In this document: positions 16,270 through 25,042 of the stretch, piece after piece
How positions within the stretch are numbered: position 1 is the stretch's first letter
Layout: the number at the start of each line of letters is the position of its first letter
Assembly: GCA_041659525.1 (NCBI GenBank)
Contig: JBAZYC010000001.1
Coordinates: 868,001-932,000, forward strand
Direction of reading: 5' to 3'
DNA: 64,000 nt
From: JAAZKV01 sp041659525
Lineage (GTDB): Archaea > Iainarchaeota > Iainarchaeia > Iainarchaeales > JAAZKV01
The notes under the pieces: generated by a model
What the model was told of the DNA's origin: nothing
The model's input: only the letters and a program-made list of their open reading frames with translations
Databases searched by the model: none
Made by a program: the position numbers and the translations under genes

Positions 16270-17529
16270 ATGAGTGTTATGGCAAAAAAAAAGGCTGTTA
16301 AAAGTAAGAAACTTAGCAAAAGTAAGATCGTTGCTAAGAAAGTTTCTAAAGTTGTTAAGAAAGCTTCTTTAAAAAAGGTTAACTCAAAATCTAAAAAAGC
16401 TTCTAAATCTGTTAAGCATATTTCTCACAAATCAAACTCTCATTCTTCTAAACCAGCTAAAGCTCTTTCTTCAATGGATGCGGTTAGAAAAAAGGTTTTT
16501 GATTTTTTAGAATTAAAAGACACTAAGAGAATTGCAATAATTGCTGATAATGACCAAGATGGATTAACTTCTGCAGTTCAAATGAAAAAGTTTCTTTCTT
16601 CAAAGAAAGTAGAGTCCCAAGTATTTTTTTATGATCACTATACTAGAAATTTTAGTTTTCCTAAAGAGATTTTTATTAAATTTAATGCTGAGAAAACAAT
16701 TTTCCTTGATTTGAACGAGAATTTTATTTCAGAGATTTTGATTCAATTTGGAAAATTCACTGGCCCTTTTTTAGTTATTGATCACCACCAAGGCGAGGTT
16801 ATTAGAAATAATTCTTTTAGGTGCACAGTAGTAAAACCAAAGAATTTTAGTTCAGTAGAACCTTCAAAGTACCCTGTTACTAAAATGGTTTATGATATTT
16901 TTGGAGGGGTAGATTGGGTTTGTTCTATTGGAGTAATTGGAGACTTTGCTTTTGAACAATGGAGAGATTTCCTTAGTCAAACTGAGAAAAAACATTCGCT
17001 TTCTTTTGCAAAACTAAAAACTCTTGATGATATTGTTGCTTGCGTTACTTCACAATATCCTGAAAAAATTAATTCTTTGTTTAATTTTATTTCAAATGCT
17101 AAATCTCCTAATGATTTGCTTTCATCTGAATACATTGCTCTAAAAAAATTATTTGATCAAAAACTAGAGCACTTGCGTCAAAAGTTTTATCAGAACGCTG
17201 ATTGTTATGAGGATGCTCAAGTTTGTTTCTTTAACGCTGATACTAGATTTTCAGGTAAATTGAGTAATATTCTTTCAGCGGAGAACAAGAATAAATTAAT
17301 TATTGTTCTTGAACAACCCGGTTCGCTAGTTAAGTGTTCTATTAGGCGACACGATTATGCAGTTAATTGTTCTGAAGTAGCTAAAGCTGGGGTTGCGGGT
17401 ACTAATCAAGGGAACGGTGGGGGGCACATTCCTGCCGCAGGAGCTAGTTTTCCTCCTCACTATTTAGACGAATTCAAAAAAAGGGTTAGAATGTACTTAC
17501 TCCAAAACCCTCCAAAAATCGTTGAATAG
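16270..17529 (+). CDS. DHH/DHHA1 phosphoesterase with lysine-rich N-terminal tail
   Basis: 419 residues. Residues 1-65 are a Lys/Ser/Ala/Val tail resembling the C-terminal tails of histone H1. From about 85 a DHH core follows: IIADNDQDGLTSA (Asp93, Asp95, Asp97), FLDLNEN (Asp147) and VIDHHQG (171-173), then DHHA1 with GNGGGHIPAAGA near 390. This is a RecJ/NrnA-like phosphodiesterase, separate from the OB-DHH protein at 2.7 kb. The tail probably adds DNA or RNA affinity. A second ATG at 16279 is an alternative start. Confidence 0.82.
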   Translation: MSVMAKKKAVKSKKLSKSKIVAKKVSKVVKKASLKKVNSKSKKASKSVKHISHKSNSHSSKPAKALSSMDAVRKKVFDFLELKDTKRIAIIADNDQDGLTSAVQMKKFLSSKKVESQVFFYDHYTRNFSFPKEIFIKFNAEKTIFLDLNENFISEILIQFGKFTGPFLVIDHHQGEVIRNNSFRCTVVKPKNFSSVEPSKYPVTKMVYDIFGGVDWVCSIGVIGDFAFEQWRDFLSQTEKKHSLSFAKLKTLDDIVACVTSQYPEKINSLFNFISNAKSPNDLLSSEYIALKKLFDQKLEHLRQKFYQNADCYEDAQVCFFNADTRFSGKLSNILSAENKNKLIIVLEQPGSLVKCSIRRHDYAVNCSEVAKAGVAGTNQGNGGGHIPAAGASFPPHYLDEFKKRVRMYLLQNPPKIVE

Positions 17530-17545
17530 TCAAATTTTTCTCATT

Positions 17546-17560
17546 GGGAAAATTTATAAA
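17546..17560 (+). promoter_or_regulatory. TATA-like element upstream of tRNA-Asn
   Basis: GAAAATTTATAAAC fits an archaeal BRE/TATA pattern. A transcript from about 25 bases downstream would run into the tRNA-Asn as a precursor with a leader of some 90 nt. Confidence 0.4.
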
Positions 17561-17673
17561 CAATTACTGGGTGAATTTACTTATAGCTTGGTGAAAAACA
17601 GTAATTTTAGTCAAGCGCGAGATTAAAGTAAACTAAATTAAACAAAGTTTTGTTTAGTTTTTAGTAAAAAGTT

Positions 17674-17746
17674 GCCCTGGTAGCTCAGCAGGTAGAGTAT
17701 CCGGCTGTTAACCGGGTGGTCGTAGGTTCAAGTCCTACCCAGGGCG
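17674..17746 (+). tRNA. tRNA-Asn (anticodon GTT)
   Basis: 73-base cloverleaf: acceptor GCCCTGG pairs with CCAGGGC, D-arm TAGCTCAGCAGGTAGAGTA, anticodon stem TCCGG/CCGGG with loop CTGTTAA, T-arm GTAGG TTCAAGT CCTAC and discriminator G. CCA is not encoded. No intron. Confidence 0.97.
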
Positions 17747-17820
17747 CTTTCTTTTTTTCATTTTTTTTTAACGTTCTAATTTTAAGTTGTTTCTTTCATA
17801 ATTAATGCGAGGGGTTGTTT

Positions 17821-17955
17821 ATGGAGATGGATCGAATTAAGCATTTGTTGTTTAGATTAGATGATTTTGGGGACAAATTAATTAATGAAGGAGAGTATTA
17901 CAAAAAAACAGTTAAAGAACTTAAAGCAGAATTAAAAAAAGAGAAAATGGGTTAG
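17821..17955 (+). CDS. Small helical protein (44 aa), unknown
   Basis: Short frame from ATG 17821 to TAG 17953-17955, preceded by GCGAGGGGTTGTTT. The product is a charged amphipathic helix-like sequence (MEMDRIKHLLFRLDDFGDKL, then a Lys/Glu-rich end KELKAELKKEK). It sits 27 bases ahead of panD and probably shares its transcript. Length and lack of recognised homologs keep confidence moderate. Confidence 0.5.
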   Translation: MEMDRIKHLLFRLDDFGDKLINEGEYYKKTVKELKAELKKEKMG

Positions 17956-17982
17956 TTTTTATTTTAATTGAGGGGATTTGTT

Positions 17983-18324
17983 TTGAGAACAGTGTTGAAA
18001 TCAAAGATTCATAATGCTACAGTTACTGAAGCGAATTTGAATTACTTGGGTTCAATTACTATTGATGAGGATTTAATGAAGAAAGTGGATTTGTGGGAGT
18101 ACGAACAGGTAATGGTAGTGGATAACACTAATGGAGCAAGATTAGTTACTTATGTAATAAAAGGAAAAGAGGGTTCCGGAGTAATTTGCATGAACGGGGC
18201 TGCAGCCCATTTAATCAAAAAAGGGGATGAAGTAATAATAATGGCTTTTGAATTAACAGACAAACAAATTAAACCAAAAAACATTTTGGTTGACAAAGAA
18301 AACAAGTTTGTAAAATATCTTTAG
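17983..18324 (+). CDS. panD: Aspartate 1-decarboxylase (pyruvoyl enzyme)
   Basis: 113 residues from a TTG at 17983 preceded by GAGGGGATT; the product then begins MRTVLKSKIH as in bacterial PanD. The proenzyme self-cleaves between Gly23 and Ser24 (YLGSITID) to form the pyruvoyl cofactor and makes beta-alanine for pantothenate/CoA. The NGARLVTYVI and MNGAAAHL segments of the active site are present. Most archaea use a PLP decarboxylase (MfnA) instead, so this is a bacterial-type gene. No panB, panC or archaeal pantoate genes are adjacent. Confidence 0.93.
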   Translation: MRTVLKSKIHNATVTEANLNYLGSITIDEDLMKKVDLWEYEQVMVVDNTNGARLVTYVIKGKEGSGVICMNGAAAHLIKKGDEVIIMAFELTDKQIKPKNILVDKENKFVKYL

Positions 18325-18379
18325 AAAAATAGTTTTTGTTTCTTTTTTTAATTTTTTATTAGTTCTTAAAAGTGTTATT

Positions 18380-19066
18380 TCATTTTCTTTTAGAAAGTAT
18401 TCTCTTTATTTCAACTTCAGTAGTAATGTCAATTATTTTTTGGGTGAATTTTCTAATAGCGTTAGTATTTGTTATCCCATATTTTTGTGCAATTGCAACT
18501 GTTTTGTCAATTACCTCTTTTTCTCTTTCTAAGTTAACCAAGTGTTTTCGAATGTCCTCTGATTTTGTTAATTTTAATATAGTTGGGTTTTGTTGCATCT
18601 TGTATCCTGCTACTTGTTCGCCTAGTCCAACAATTCTTTCAGTGTAAAGCAAAATATTATCCACATCCATTTTTGTGGTTTCTCCGTAAGTGGCTTTATC
18701 TTCTTTGTGTTCGCATAACTCAAAAAGCATTTCTTTGTAAAGAGCAATTATTTCTTTTGAAACATCTACAGGTTCTTGTTTTATTCCTTCGACTTTAGCA
18801 GGGCTTTTGACTTTGGATTTAGAAAGTTGTTTTTTTGAGTAAATTATTGGGCTTTGATCATTGTAAAGATATCTCCCAAATTCAGCATCAATGCTTTGCT
18901 CTTTTTTTAATCTATAAAGAAACCAACTTTCTTTTCCGCTGAATTTCTCAATAAAAGTGCCTGTGTTTAAAGGAAATCTTGAGCGGTTCTTAAGTCCAAT
19001 TATAATTAGCTCATTTATTTGGTCAAGCTTTGTTCTTAGTTCGTTAATATCAATTGCTTTTTCCAT
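18380..19066 (-). CDS. Chorismate mutase-like protein (AroQ-type N-terminus)
   Basis: 228 residues. The N-terminus (INELRTKLDQINELIIIGL) resembles the first helix of AroQ chorismate mutases, which ends in an arginine that binds substrate; here it is followed by KNRSRF. A middle FLYRLKKEQSIDAEFGRYLY segment and a C-terminal helical part (residues 100-228) extend beyond a minimal 90-residue mutase. Context supports the call: it is divergent from a HisC-like aminotransferase and prephenate dehydratase, which would complete phenylalanine synthesis from chorismate. Confidence 0.62.
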   Translation of the reverse strand: MEKAIDINELRTKLDQINELIIIGLKNRSRFPLNTGTFIEKFSGKESWFLYRLKKEQSIDAEFGRYLYNDQSPIIYSKKQLSKSKVKSPAKVEGIKQEPVDVSKEIIALYKEMLFELCEHKEDKATYGETTKMDVDNILLYTERIVGLGEQVAGYKMQQNPTILKLTKSEDIRKHLVNLEREKEVIDKTVAIAQKYGITNTNAIRKFTQKIIDITTEVEIKRILSKRK

Positions 19067-19158
19067 ACCTAAAATAGAGTTTGGATTGTTATAAAAACCA
19101 TTTCCCTTCTATTTATTTCAAACAAAAAAGGATTTTTACAATATTTCATGGTGAAATT

Positions 19159-20265
19159 GTGGCTGAATTTAGTATTAAATTTAACAAAAATTTGAATCAA
19201 TTACCTGTTTATGTTCCTGGTAAATCCATTGAAGAGGTTGCAAGAACCCTGAACATGAAGTCTTCTAAATTTGTAAAACTTGCTTCTAATGAGAATAGTT
19301 TTGGTCCATCGAAAAAAGCTATTTTATCAATGAAGGGTGCAATAAAAAAAGCTCACATTTATCCTGATGGAAATTACTTTTCTCTAAAAACAACAATTTC
19401 TAAGAAATTTGGGGTTGGGAATGAAAATATTGCATTAGGAAATGGCTCGAATGAATTAATTGAATTAATTGGTCACACTCTTTTAGAAGAGGGGGACGAA
19501 GTTATTGTTTCACAATATTGTTTTGCAATTTATCCTATTGTGGCAAAATTATTTGGAGCTACTCCCGTTGTAGTACCTGCTAAAGAGTATGGTCATGATT
19601 TACAAGCAATGCTTAATGCGATTACTGACAAGACTAAGCTCGTTTTTATTGCTAATCCTAATAATCCAACAGGAACCCTTGCTAGTAAGAACGAAGTTGA
19701 AGCATTTTTAGCGGGTGTTCCTAAAAATGTAATGGTAGTAATGGATGAAGCTTACACAGAATATTTATCCGCTCCAATTGATTTAGTAAAAAAGATTCAA
19801 ACTAATGAAATGCCTAATTTATGTATTTTAAGAACTTTTTCAAAAATGTATGCACTCGCTGGATTAAGAGTGGGTTTTGCTATTGCTCACCCCGAATTTA
19901 TTAGTGCACTTGAAAAAGTTAGAGCTCCTTTTAACATAAATGTGGTTGCAGAAAGTGCTGCAATTGCTGCTCTTAGTGATGAAGCACGCGTAAAGAAAAT
20001 AAGAGGGTTGAATTTAAAAGGAATTAAATTTTTAGAAAGTAATTTTAAAAAAATGAATTTAGAATATGTGCCTTCTAAAACAAATTTTGTTTTAGTAAAA
20101 GTAGGGGATGGGGCAAAAGTGTTTTCTTCTCTTCAAAAAGAGGGAGTAATAGTAAGACCAGTTGCAAATTATTCTCTCCCTAATTGGATAAGAGTAACAA
20201 GCGGCACTCCTAATGAAAACAAAAAATTCATTAAAGCATTAAAAAAGGTTTTGGAAAGTAATTAG
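19159..20265 (+). CDS. hisC: HisC-like aminotransferase (probably aromatic)
   Basis: 368 residues from GTG 19159, which follows GGTGAAATT; a longer frame upstream has no ribosome binding site. It is a class I/II PLP aminotransferase of the histidinol-phosphate type: LASNENSFGPS near 48, the NPNNPTG motif, DEAYTEY, and the PLP lysine in TFSKMYALAGLRVGF. No histidine genes are nearby. Placed between a chorismate mutase-like gene and prephenate dehydratase, it probably transaminates phenylpyruvate (and/or hydroxyphenylpyruvate), a known side role of HisC-type enzymes. The assignment of substrate is inference. Confidence 0.88.
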   Translation: MAEFSIKFNKNLNQLPVYVPGKSIEEVARTLNMKSSKFVKLASNENSFGPSKKAILSMKGAIKKAHIYPDGNYFSLKTTISKKFGVGNENIALGNGSNELIELIGHTLLEEGDEVIVSQYCFAIYPIVAKLFGATPVVVPAKEYGHDLQAMLNAITDKTKLVFIANPNNPTGTLASKNEVEAFLAGVPKNVMVVMDEAYTEYLSAPIDLVKKIQTNEMPNLCILRTFSKMYALAGLRVGFAIAHPEFISALEKVRAPFNINVVAESAAIAALSDEARVKKIRGLNLKGIKFLESNFKKMNLEYVPSKTNFVLVKVGDGAKVFSSLQKEGVIVRPVANYSLPNWIRVTSGTPNENKKFIKALKKVLESN

Positions 20266-20293
20266 TTGGCATTGATATTGTTTGGTGTTTTAA

Positions 20294-21139
20294 ATGGTTG
20301 AAAAAGAATTGATTAAAGTCGCAATGCTGGGGCCAGAAGGGAGTTACTCTTACGAAGCTGCAAAGAAAGCTTTTCCTAAAACAAATTATTTACTTGAATC
20401 TTCAATTAAGAGTGTATTTGAGAAAGTAGAAAACAAAAAAGCAGAATTTGGAGTAGTTCCAATAGAGAATTCTACTGATGGAAGTATTTCTGCTACACTT
20501 GATTTGCTTGCTGAAAAGAACTTAACAATTGCAGCTGAATTGTTTTTAGATATTAAGCATTGTTTTTTATCAAATGAAAAAAATAAATCCGAAATTAAAA
20601 GAATTTTTTCTCATCCACAAGGATTTGCTCAGTGCAGAACTTGGATTGAAAAGAATTTTCCAAGTGCGGAACTAGTGGAATGTCAGAGTACTGCTCTTGC
20701 TGCAAAAAGAGCTTCTATAGAAAAGTTTTCTGCTGCAATTGCTTCTGAATCAAGTGCAAAAAGTTATTCTTTAAAAATAATTCAAAAAGATATTCATGAT
20801 TTGAAAGGAAATAAAACAAGGTTTGCAGTTGTTTCTATTCCTGAAAAAATAAGTCCTTTTTCTAATAATGAAAAAAGAGTAAAAATGAAAACCTCTTTGC
20901 TTTTTGCAGTAAAAAATAAACCTGGTTCGCTATTCGATGCTATAAAATCCTTTAAAGAGTTTAATATTAATATGACAAAAATTGAATCAAGACCTTCAAA
21001 GAAAAATGCTTGGGAATATGTTTTCTTTGTAGATGTGGAAGGTTCGATTACTCAGCACAATATTTTGCAAGCACTTGATGAACTTAATAATCATTGTGCA
21101 TTTGTAAAAGTTTTTGGATCATATGGTGAAATAAAATAA
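20294..21139 (+). CDS. pheA: Prephenate dehydratase with ACT domain
   Basis: 281 residues. The dehydratase domain (about 8-190) converts prephenate to phenylpyruvate and shows GPEGSYSYEAA, GVVPIENSTDGS, SHPQGFAQC and the catalytic GNKTRFAVV. A C-terminal ACT domain (205-281) with NKPGSLFDAI and IESRPSK is the usual phenylalanine-feedback site. No chorismate mutase domain is fused; a separate candidate lies at 18.4-19.1 kb. It starts 28 bases after the aminotransferase stop, so the two are likely co-transcribed. Confidence 0.95.
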   Translation: MVEKELIKVAMLGPEGSYSYEAAKKAFPKTNYLLESSIKSVFEKVENKKAEFGVVPIENSTDGSISATLDLLAEKNLTIAAELFLDIKHCFLSNEKNKSEIKRIFSHPQGFAQCRTWIEKNFPSAELVECQSTALAAKRASIEKFSAAIASESSAKSYSLKIIQKDIHDLKGNKTRFAVVSIPEKISPFSNNEKRVKMKTSLLFAVKNKPGSLFDAIKSFKEFNINMTKIESRPSKKNAWEYVFFVDVEGSITQHNILQALDELNNHCAFVKVFGSYGEIK

Positions 21140-21172
21140 AATCAAAAAAAGAAATCGGGTTTGGTGAATGAA

Positions 21173-22624
21173 ATGAATTATTATAGTACAAATAACAAAA
21201 AATTAAGAGTTAGTTTTGAGGATGCTTTGCTTGAGGGTCTTGCTCCTGATTATGGTTTGTACATGGTTGCAAGAAATGAAGTTCCAAAGCTTTCTAAAGA
21301 AAAAATTCTTGCGATGAAGAACCAATCTTACGCAGAAATTGCTTTTGAAGTACTAAATCCTTATTTGTCTAGTGAGATTTCTTCTGGCGAACTTAAATCA
21401 ATTTTAGATGATGCTTATAGTGAAGAAAAAATTCCTACAAAAATAGAGAACGTTACTGGTAACACTAATATTATGTGGTTGACTAGCGGACCTACTTATT
21501 CTTTCAAAGATTATGCTGCACGTTTTTTTGGGAGAATGCTAAATCATTTCCTTGGAAAAAAAGGATTGAAGCGAACTGTTGTTGTTGCAACTAGTGGAGA
21601 TACCGGCGGAGCAGTTGCTGATGCACTTTATGGTCTTGATAATGTTGATAATATTGTTTTTTACCCTAAGGGGGCTGTGAGTGATGGTCAAAGAAGACAG
21701 ATGACTACACTAGGAAAAAACGTTTATGCATTTGAAGTGAATGGGGATTTTGATGTCTGTCAAGCTCTTGCTAAAAGACTTCTTTTAGATAAAGAACTTG
21801 CTGGAAATGTTTTTGGCGATGAAGAAAGATTTACTTCTGCTAATTCAATTAGTCTTGGTAGACTTCTTCCTCAATCAGTTTATCCATTTTTTGCTTATTC
21901 AAGAGTAGCAAAAGATTTTGAACCAATGATTGCAAGTATTCCTTCTGGTAATTTTGGGGATATGATGGGGACTGTTCTTGCAAAACAAATGGGTTTGCCT
22001 GTTGAAAAAATTCTTTGTGGGGTAAATGAGAATACTGAGTTTCCAATATTTTTAGAAACTGGAAAGTATGTTGTTCTTCCTTCCAAGCACTCTCCTTCTT
22101 CAGCAATGATTGTTTCTCATCCAAGTAATTTAGCAAGATTAATTGATTTTTATGATGGACACATGTTTGATGAGCGAGATGAAAAAACAATGAAGGTTAC
22201 TAATTTAGGGGTTATTGATAAGATGCCTAATTTAGAGGAAATTAGAAAAGATATTTTCTCAGTTAGTGTAAATAATGAACAACACTATAAGACAATCAAA
22301 GAGGTTTATACTTCTCACAAAGTAATTCTTGACCCTCACGGAGCGGTTGGGTGGAGAACTCTTGAAATATTTTCAAAAGGAAAACACGAATCTCTTTGCG
22401 TAATCTATGAAACCGCAGACCCTGGAAAGTTTCCTGTGGATGTAGAAAAAGCAATTGGGGTAATTCCTCCTCTTCCTAAAGGAATGAAGAAACAAGAGTT
22501 ACTTAAAGAAAGAATTTACTCAATAAATTCTGCTCCTGATAAGACTTCTGGCGGACTTAAATTAAGTGAAGCTCAAATTGAAGAAACTAAGAAAAAGATT
22601 TTAGAAATATTTTTGAAAAAGTAG
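21173..22624 (+). CDS. thrC: Threonine synthase
   Basis: 483 residues from ATG 21173, which follows TTGGTGAATGAA. A PLP fold II enzyme that converts O-phosphohomoserine to threonine. The N-terminal MNYYSTNNKK...LAPDYGLYM and the PLP lysine in GPTYSFKDYAARFF (Lys112), plus ATSGDTGGAVADA and FYPKGAVSDGQRRQM, are those of the long ThrC type common in proteobacteria and fungi. It is the last gene of the aminotransferase-pheA-thrC run, 33 bases after pheA, and is followed by a strong hairpin. Confidence 0.95.
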   Translation: MNYYSTNNKKLRVSFEDALLEGLAPDYGLYMVARNEVPKLSKEKILAMKNQSYAEIAFEVLNPYLSSEISSGELKSILDDAYSEEKIPTKIENVTGNTNIMWLTSGPTYSFKDYAARFFGRMLNHFLGKKGLKRTVVVATSGDTGGAVADALYGLDNVDNIVFYPKGAVSDGQRRQMTTLGKNVYAFEVNGDFDVCQALAKRLLLDKELAGNVFGDEERFTSANSISLGRLLPQSVYPFFAYSRVAKDFEPMIASIPSGNFGDMMGTVLAKQMGLPVEKILCGVNENTEFPIFLETGKYVVLPSKHSPSSAMIVSHPSNLARLIDFYDGHMFDERDEKTMKVTNLGVIDKMPNLEEIRKDIFSVSVNNEQHYKTIKEVYTSHKVILDPHGAVGWRTLEIFSKGKHESLCVIYETADPGKFPVDVEKAIGVIPPLPKGMKKQELLKERIYSINSAPDKTSGGLKLSEAQIEETKKKILEIFLKK

Positions 22625-22662
22625 AACAAGTTTTTTTTGGATTTGTAAATAAAAAAAGCTTA

Positions 22663-22689
22663 GAAGAAAAAGCAAAAAGCTTTTTCTTC
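22663..22689. terminator. Strong hairpin between convergent thrC and mscL
   Basis: Perfect 11-bp stem (GAAGAAAAAGC, loop AAAAA, GCTTTTTCTTC), the longest loop-bearing terminator stem in the window. Symmetry lets it serve both strands. Confidence 0.8.
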
Positions 22690-22741
22690 ATTTTTAATAA
22701 TTAATCTATTTTACCTAATTTTCTTAATTAATCTCAATCTT

Positions 22742-23065
22742 TCATTTCTTAGTTACTTTTTCTTCTTTCATAATAATTTTTGCAACCATGAATATTACTA
22801 GTGCGATTACTACGAAGTTTATTATGTCTCCTGTAAATGCTCCTATTCCCCAAACAAATGGTCCTAGTGTAAGGGTTGCAGTTTTCCATGCTCCTCCAGG
22901 AATCATTGGAGTAATTGTTGGCATTACAATATTTTCAACTAGGGATTTAATTAAAGTAGTTGCTGCCACACCCATAACGAATGCGATTGCAAGTCCCATT
23001 ACTTTGTATTCATTAATGAATTCCTTAAATTCAATTAGAAAGCTTTTTTTCTTTTGCTCAACCAT
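22742..23065 (-). CDS. mscL: Large-conductance mechanosensitive channel MscL
   Basis: 107 residues, two membrane helices (about 22-45 and 73-96) as in MscL, a pentameric safety valve opened by membrane tension. The first helix has GLAIAFVMGVAATTLIKSLV, matching the glycine/alanine-rich pore helix, followed by IVMPTITP. The cytoplasmic C-terminal helix is short. The ATG lies behind a textbook GGTGATTTA site. It is monocistronic, divergent from aspS. Confidence 0.93.
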   Translation of the reverse strand: MVEQKKKSFLIEFKEFINEYKVMGLAIAFVMGVAATTLIKSLVENIVMPTITPMIPGGAWKTATLTLGPFVWGIGAFTGDIINFVVIALVIFMVAKIIMKEEKVTKK

Positions 23066-23208
23066 TAAATCACCTTAATTATAATCCAACTTATTTGCTT
23101 AAATAACCTGCTTAAATCAAGCGAAAGAAGGAAGGGAATTTACCTTAGGCTTTTGGTTTTTAAACCCTTTCTGGCGCTTTTTTATTATTGAGTTTAGAGG
23201 GTTTTTTT

Positions 23209-24987
23209 ATGATACGAACACATACTTGCGGAGAATTGAACGGAAAATTAGATGGAAATAAAGTTACTCTGCAAGGTTGGGTTGATACTGTCAGAGATCA
23301 TGGTAATGTTACTTTTATTGATTTAAGAGATCGTTACGGAATTACTCAAGTTGTTCTTGATCACAAGAAAAGTAGTGAAATGGCTGATGTTGCTAAATCT
23401 ATTAGAAAAGAATTTGTTTTACAAATAGAAGGAATTGTAAAAAAGAGACCCGAAGGAACTGCAAAGCAAAATATTTCAACAGGAGAAATAGAACTTGATG
23501 CAGTAAGTGTTACTATAATTACAAAAGCTCTTCCTTTGCCAATTGATTTGACTGGTAGAACTGAAACAAACGAAGATATGATGCTTCAATATAGACACTT
23601 AGCTCTTAGAAATCCAACTCTGCAAAAAAATCTTATTTTTAGACACAAATTAGTAAAATTAATTAGAGATTATTTTGATGAAAATGATTTCCTTGAAATA
23701 GAAACTCCTATTTTAGCAAAGAGTACTCCTGAAGGGGCTAGAGATTATTTAGTTCCAAGTAGAGTTAATCCTGGAAACTTTTATGCGCTTCCTCAAAGTC
23801 CACAAATATTTAAGCAACTTTTAATGATTGCTGGTTTTGATAGATACTTCCAAATCGCAAGATGTTTTAGAGATGAAGATTTGAGAGCTGATCGTCAACC
23901 CGAATTTACTCAAATTGATGTAGAAATGAGTTTTGTTGATGAAGAAGATATAATGAATATGAATGAAAAATTAATTTACAAAATATTTAAAGAACTCAAA
24001 GGGGTTGAAATTAAACTTCCTATTCAAAGAATGCAATATGATGAAGCAATTGCAAGATTTGGTATTGATAGACCTGATACTAGATTTGGTTTAGAACTTG
24101 TGGATGTGACTGATATTCTTTCTAGAGGAGAATTTAATGCATTCAAAACTGTAGTTGAAAACAAAGGAATAATTAAAGCAATTAATGTTAACGGACAAGC
24201 AGAGTTATCAAGAAAAGATTTAAACGAACTTGAGAATTTTGTAAAAATATATAAGGCTCACGGAATGGCTTACTTGAAATTCCAAAACGGAAAGTTTGAT
24301 GGATCAATTGCAAAGTACTTTAGTGAAGATTTGTTAAATAAATTAAAAGAAAGAGTAAGCGTAAAAGAAAATGATTTGATTTTAATAGTTGGGGACAAAT
24401 CAAAACCTGTTAATGATTCTCTTGGTTTCTTAAGAGTACATTTAGCAAAGAAATTAAATTTAATTAAACCTGATACCTATAATTTGCTTTGGGTTAAGGA
24501 CTTTCCAATGTTTGAGTGGGATGAGACTGAAGGAAAAGTTACTTTTGTTCACCACCCATTTACCTCTCCAAGAAGAGAGCAAATTGATTTAATGGAAACA
24601 GAACCATTAAAGATGAAAGCACTTGCTTATGATTTAGTTTTAAATGGAATAGAACTTGGTGGGGGGAGTATAAGAATTCACGATCCTGCAGTTCAAGCAA
24701 GAGTATTCAAAACAATTGGGCTTACTGATGAAGAGGTTAAGAAAAAGTTTGGTTTCTTTATTGATGCATTCAAATATGGTGCACCAACTCACGGTGGATT
24801 AGCATTTGGTTTGGATAGAATGGTAATGCTTCTAAACGAATCAGATAGTATTAGAGATGTTATTGCTTTTCCAAAAAACAAAGCAGCTGTCTCTCTAATG
24901 GATGGTTCTCCAAGCGAAGTATCAACTAAGCAACTAAAAGAACTTTTCCTTGAACTTAGTCTTCCTAAAGAAGAAAAGAAAGAGTAG
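23209..24987 (+). CDS. aspS: Aspartyl-tRNA synthetase, bacterial type
   Basis: 592 residues from ATG 23209 (RBS AGAGGG). The order is an N-terminal OB anticodon-binding domain (VRDHGNVTFIDLRDR), class II motif 1 (ETPILAKSTPEGARDYL), motif 2 (QIARCFRDEDLRADRQPEF), a GAD-like insertion at about 280-410 and motif 3 (HGGLAFGLDRMVMLL). Length and the insertion are those of bacterial AspRS; archaeal enzymes are about 430 residues without it. This indicates replacement by a bacterial gene. Whether it also charges tRNA-Asn cannot be told; no Gat genes are in the window. Confidence 0.96.
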   Translation: MIRTHTCGELNGKLDGNKVTLQGWVDTVRDHGNVTFIDLRDRYGITQVVLDHKKSSEMADVAKSIRKEFVLQIEGIVKKRPEGTAKQNISTGEIELDAVSVTIITKALPLPIDLTGRTETNEDMMLQYRHLALRNPTLQKNLIFRHKLVKLIRDYFDENDFLEIETPILAKSTPEGARDYLVPSRVNPGNFYALPQSPQIFKQLLMIAGFDRYFQIARCFRDEDLRADRQPEFTQIDVEMSFVDEEDIMNMNEKLIYKIFKELKGVEIKLPIQRMQYDEAIARFGIDRPDTRFGLELVDVTDILSRGEFNAFKTVVENKGIIKAINVNGQAELSRKDLNELENFVKIYKAHGMAYLKFQNGKFDGSIAKYFSEDLLNKLKERVSVKENDLILIVGDKSKPVNDSLGFLRVHLAKKLNLIKPDTYNLLWVKDFPMFEWDETEGKVTFVHHPFTSPRREQIDLMETEPLKMKALAYDLVLNGIELGGGSIRIHDPAVQARVFKTIGLTDEEVKKKFGFFIDAFKYGAPTHGGLAFGLDRMVMLLNESDSIRDVIAFPKNKAAVSLMDGSPSEVSTKQLKELFLELSLPKEEKKE

Positions 24988-25042
24988 GACTGAATAAGAG
25001 AGAAGAAATAAAAAATAGTTTTTGAAATTGTTTGGTGTTTGG

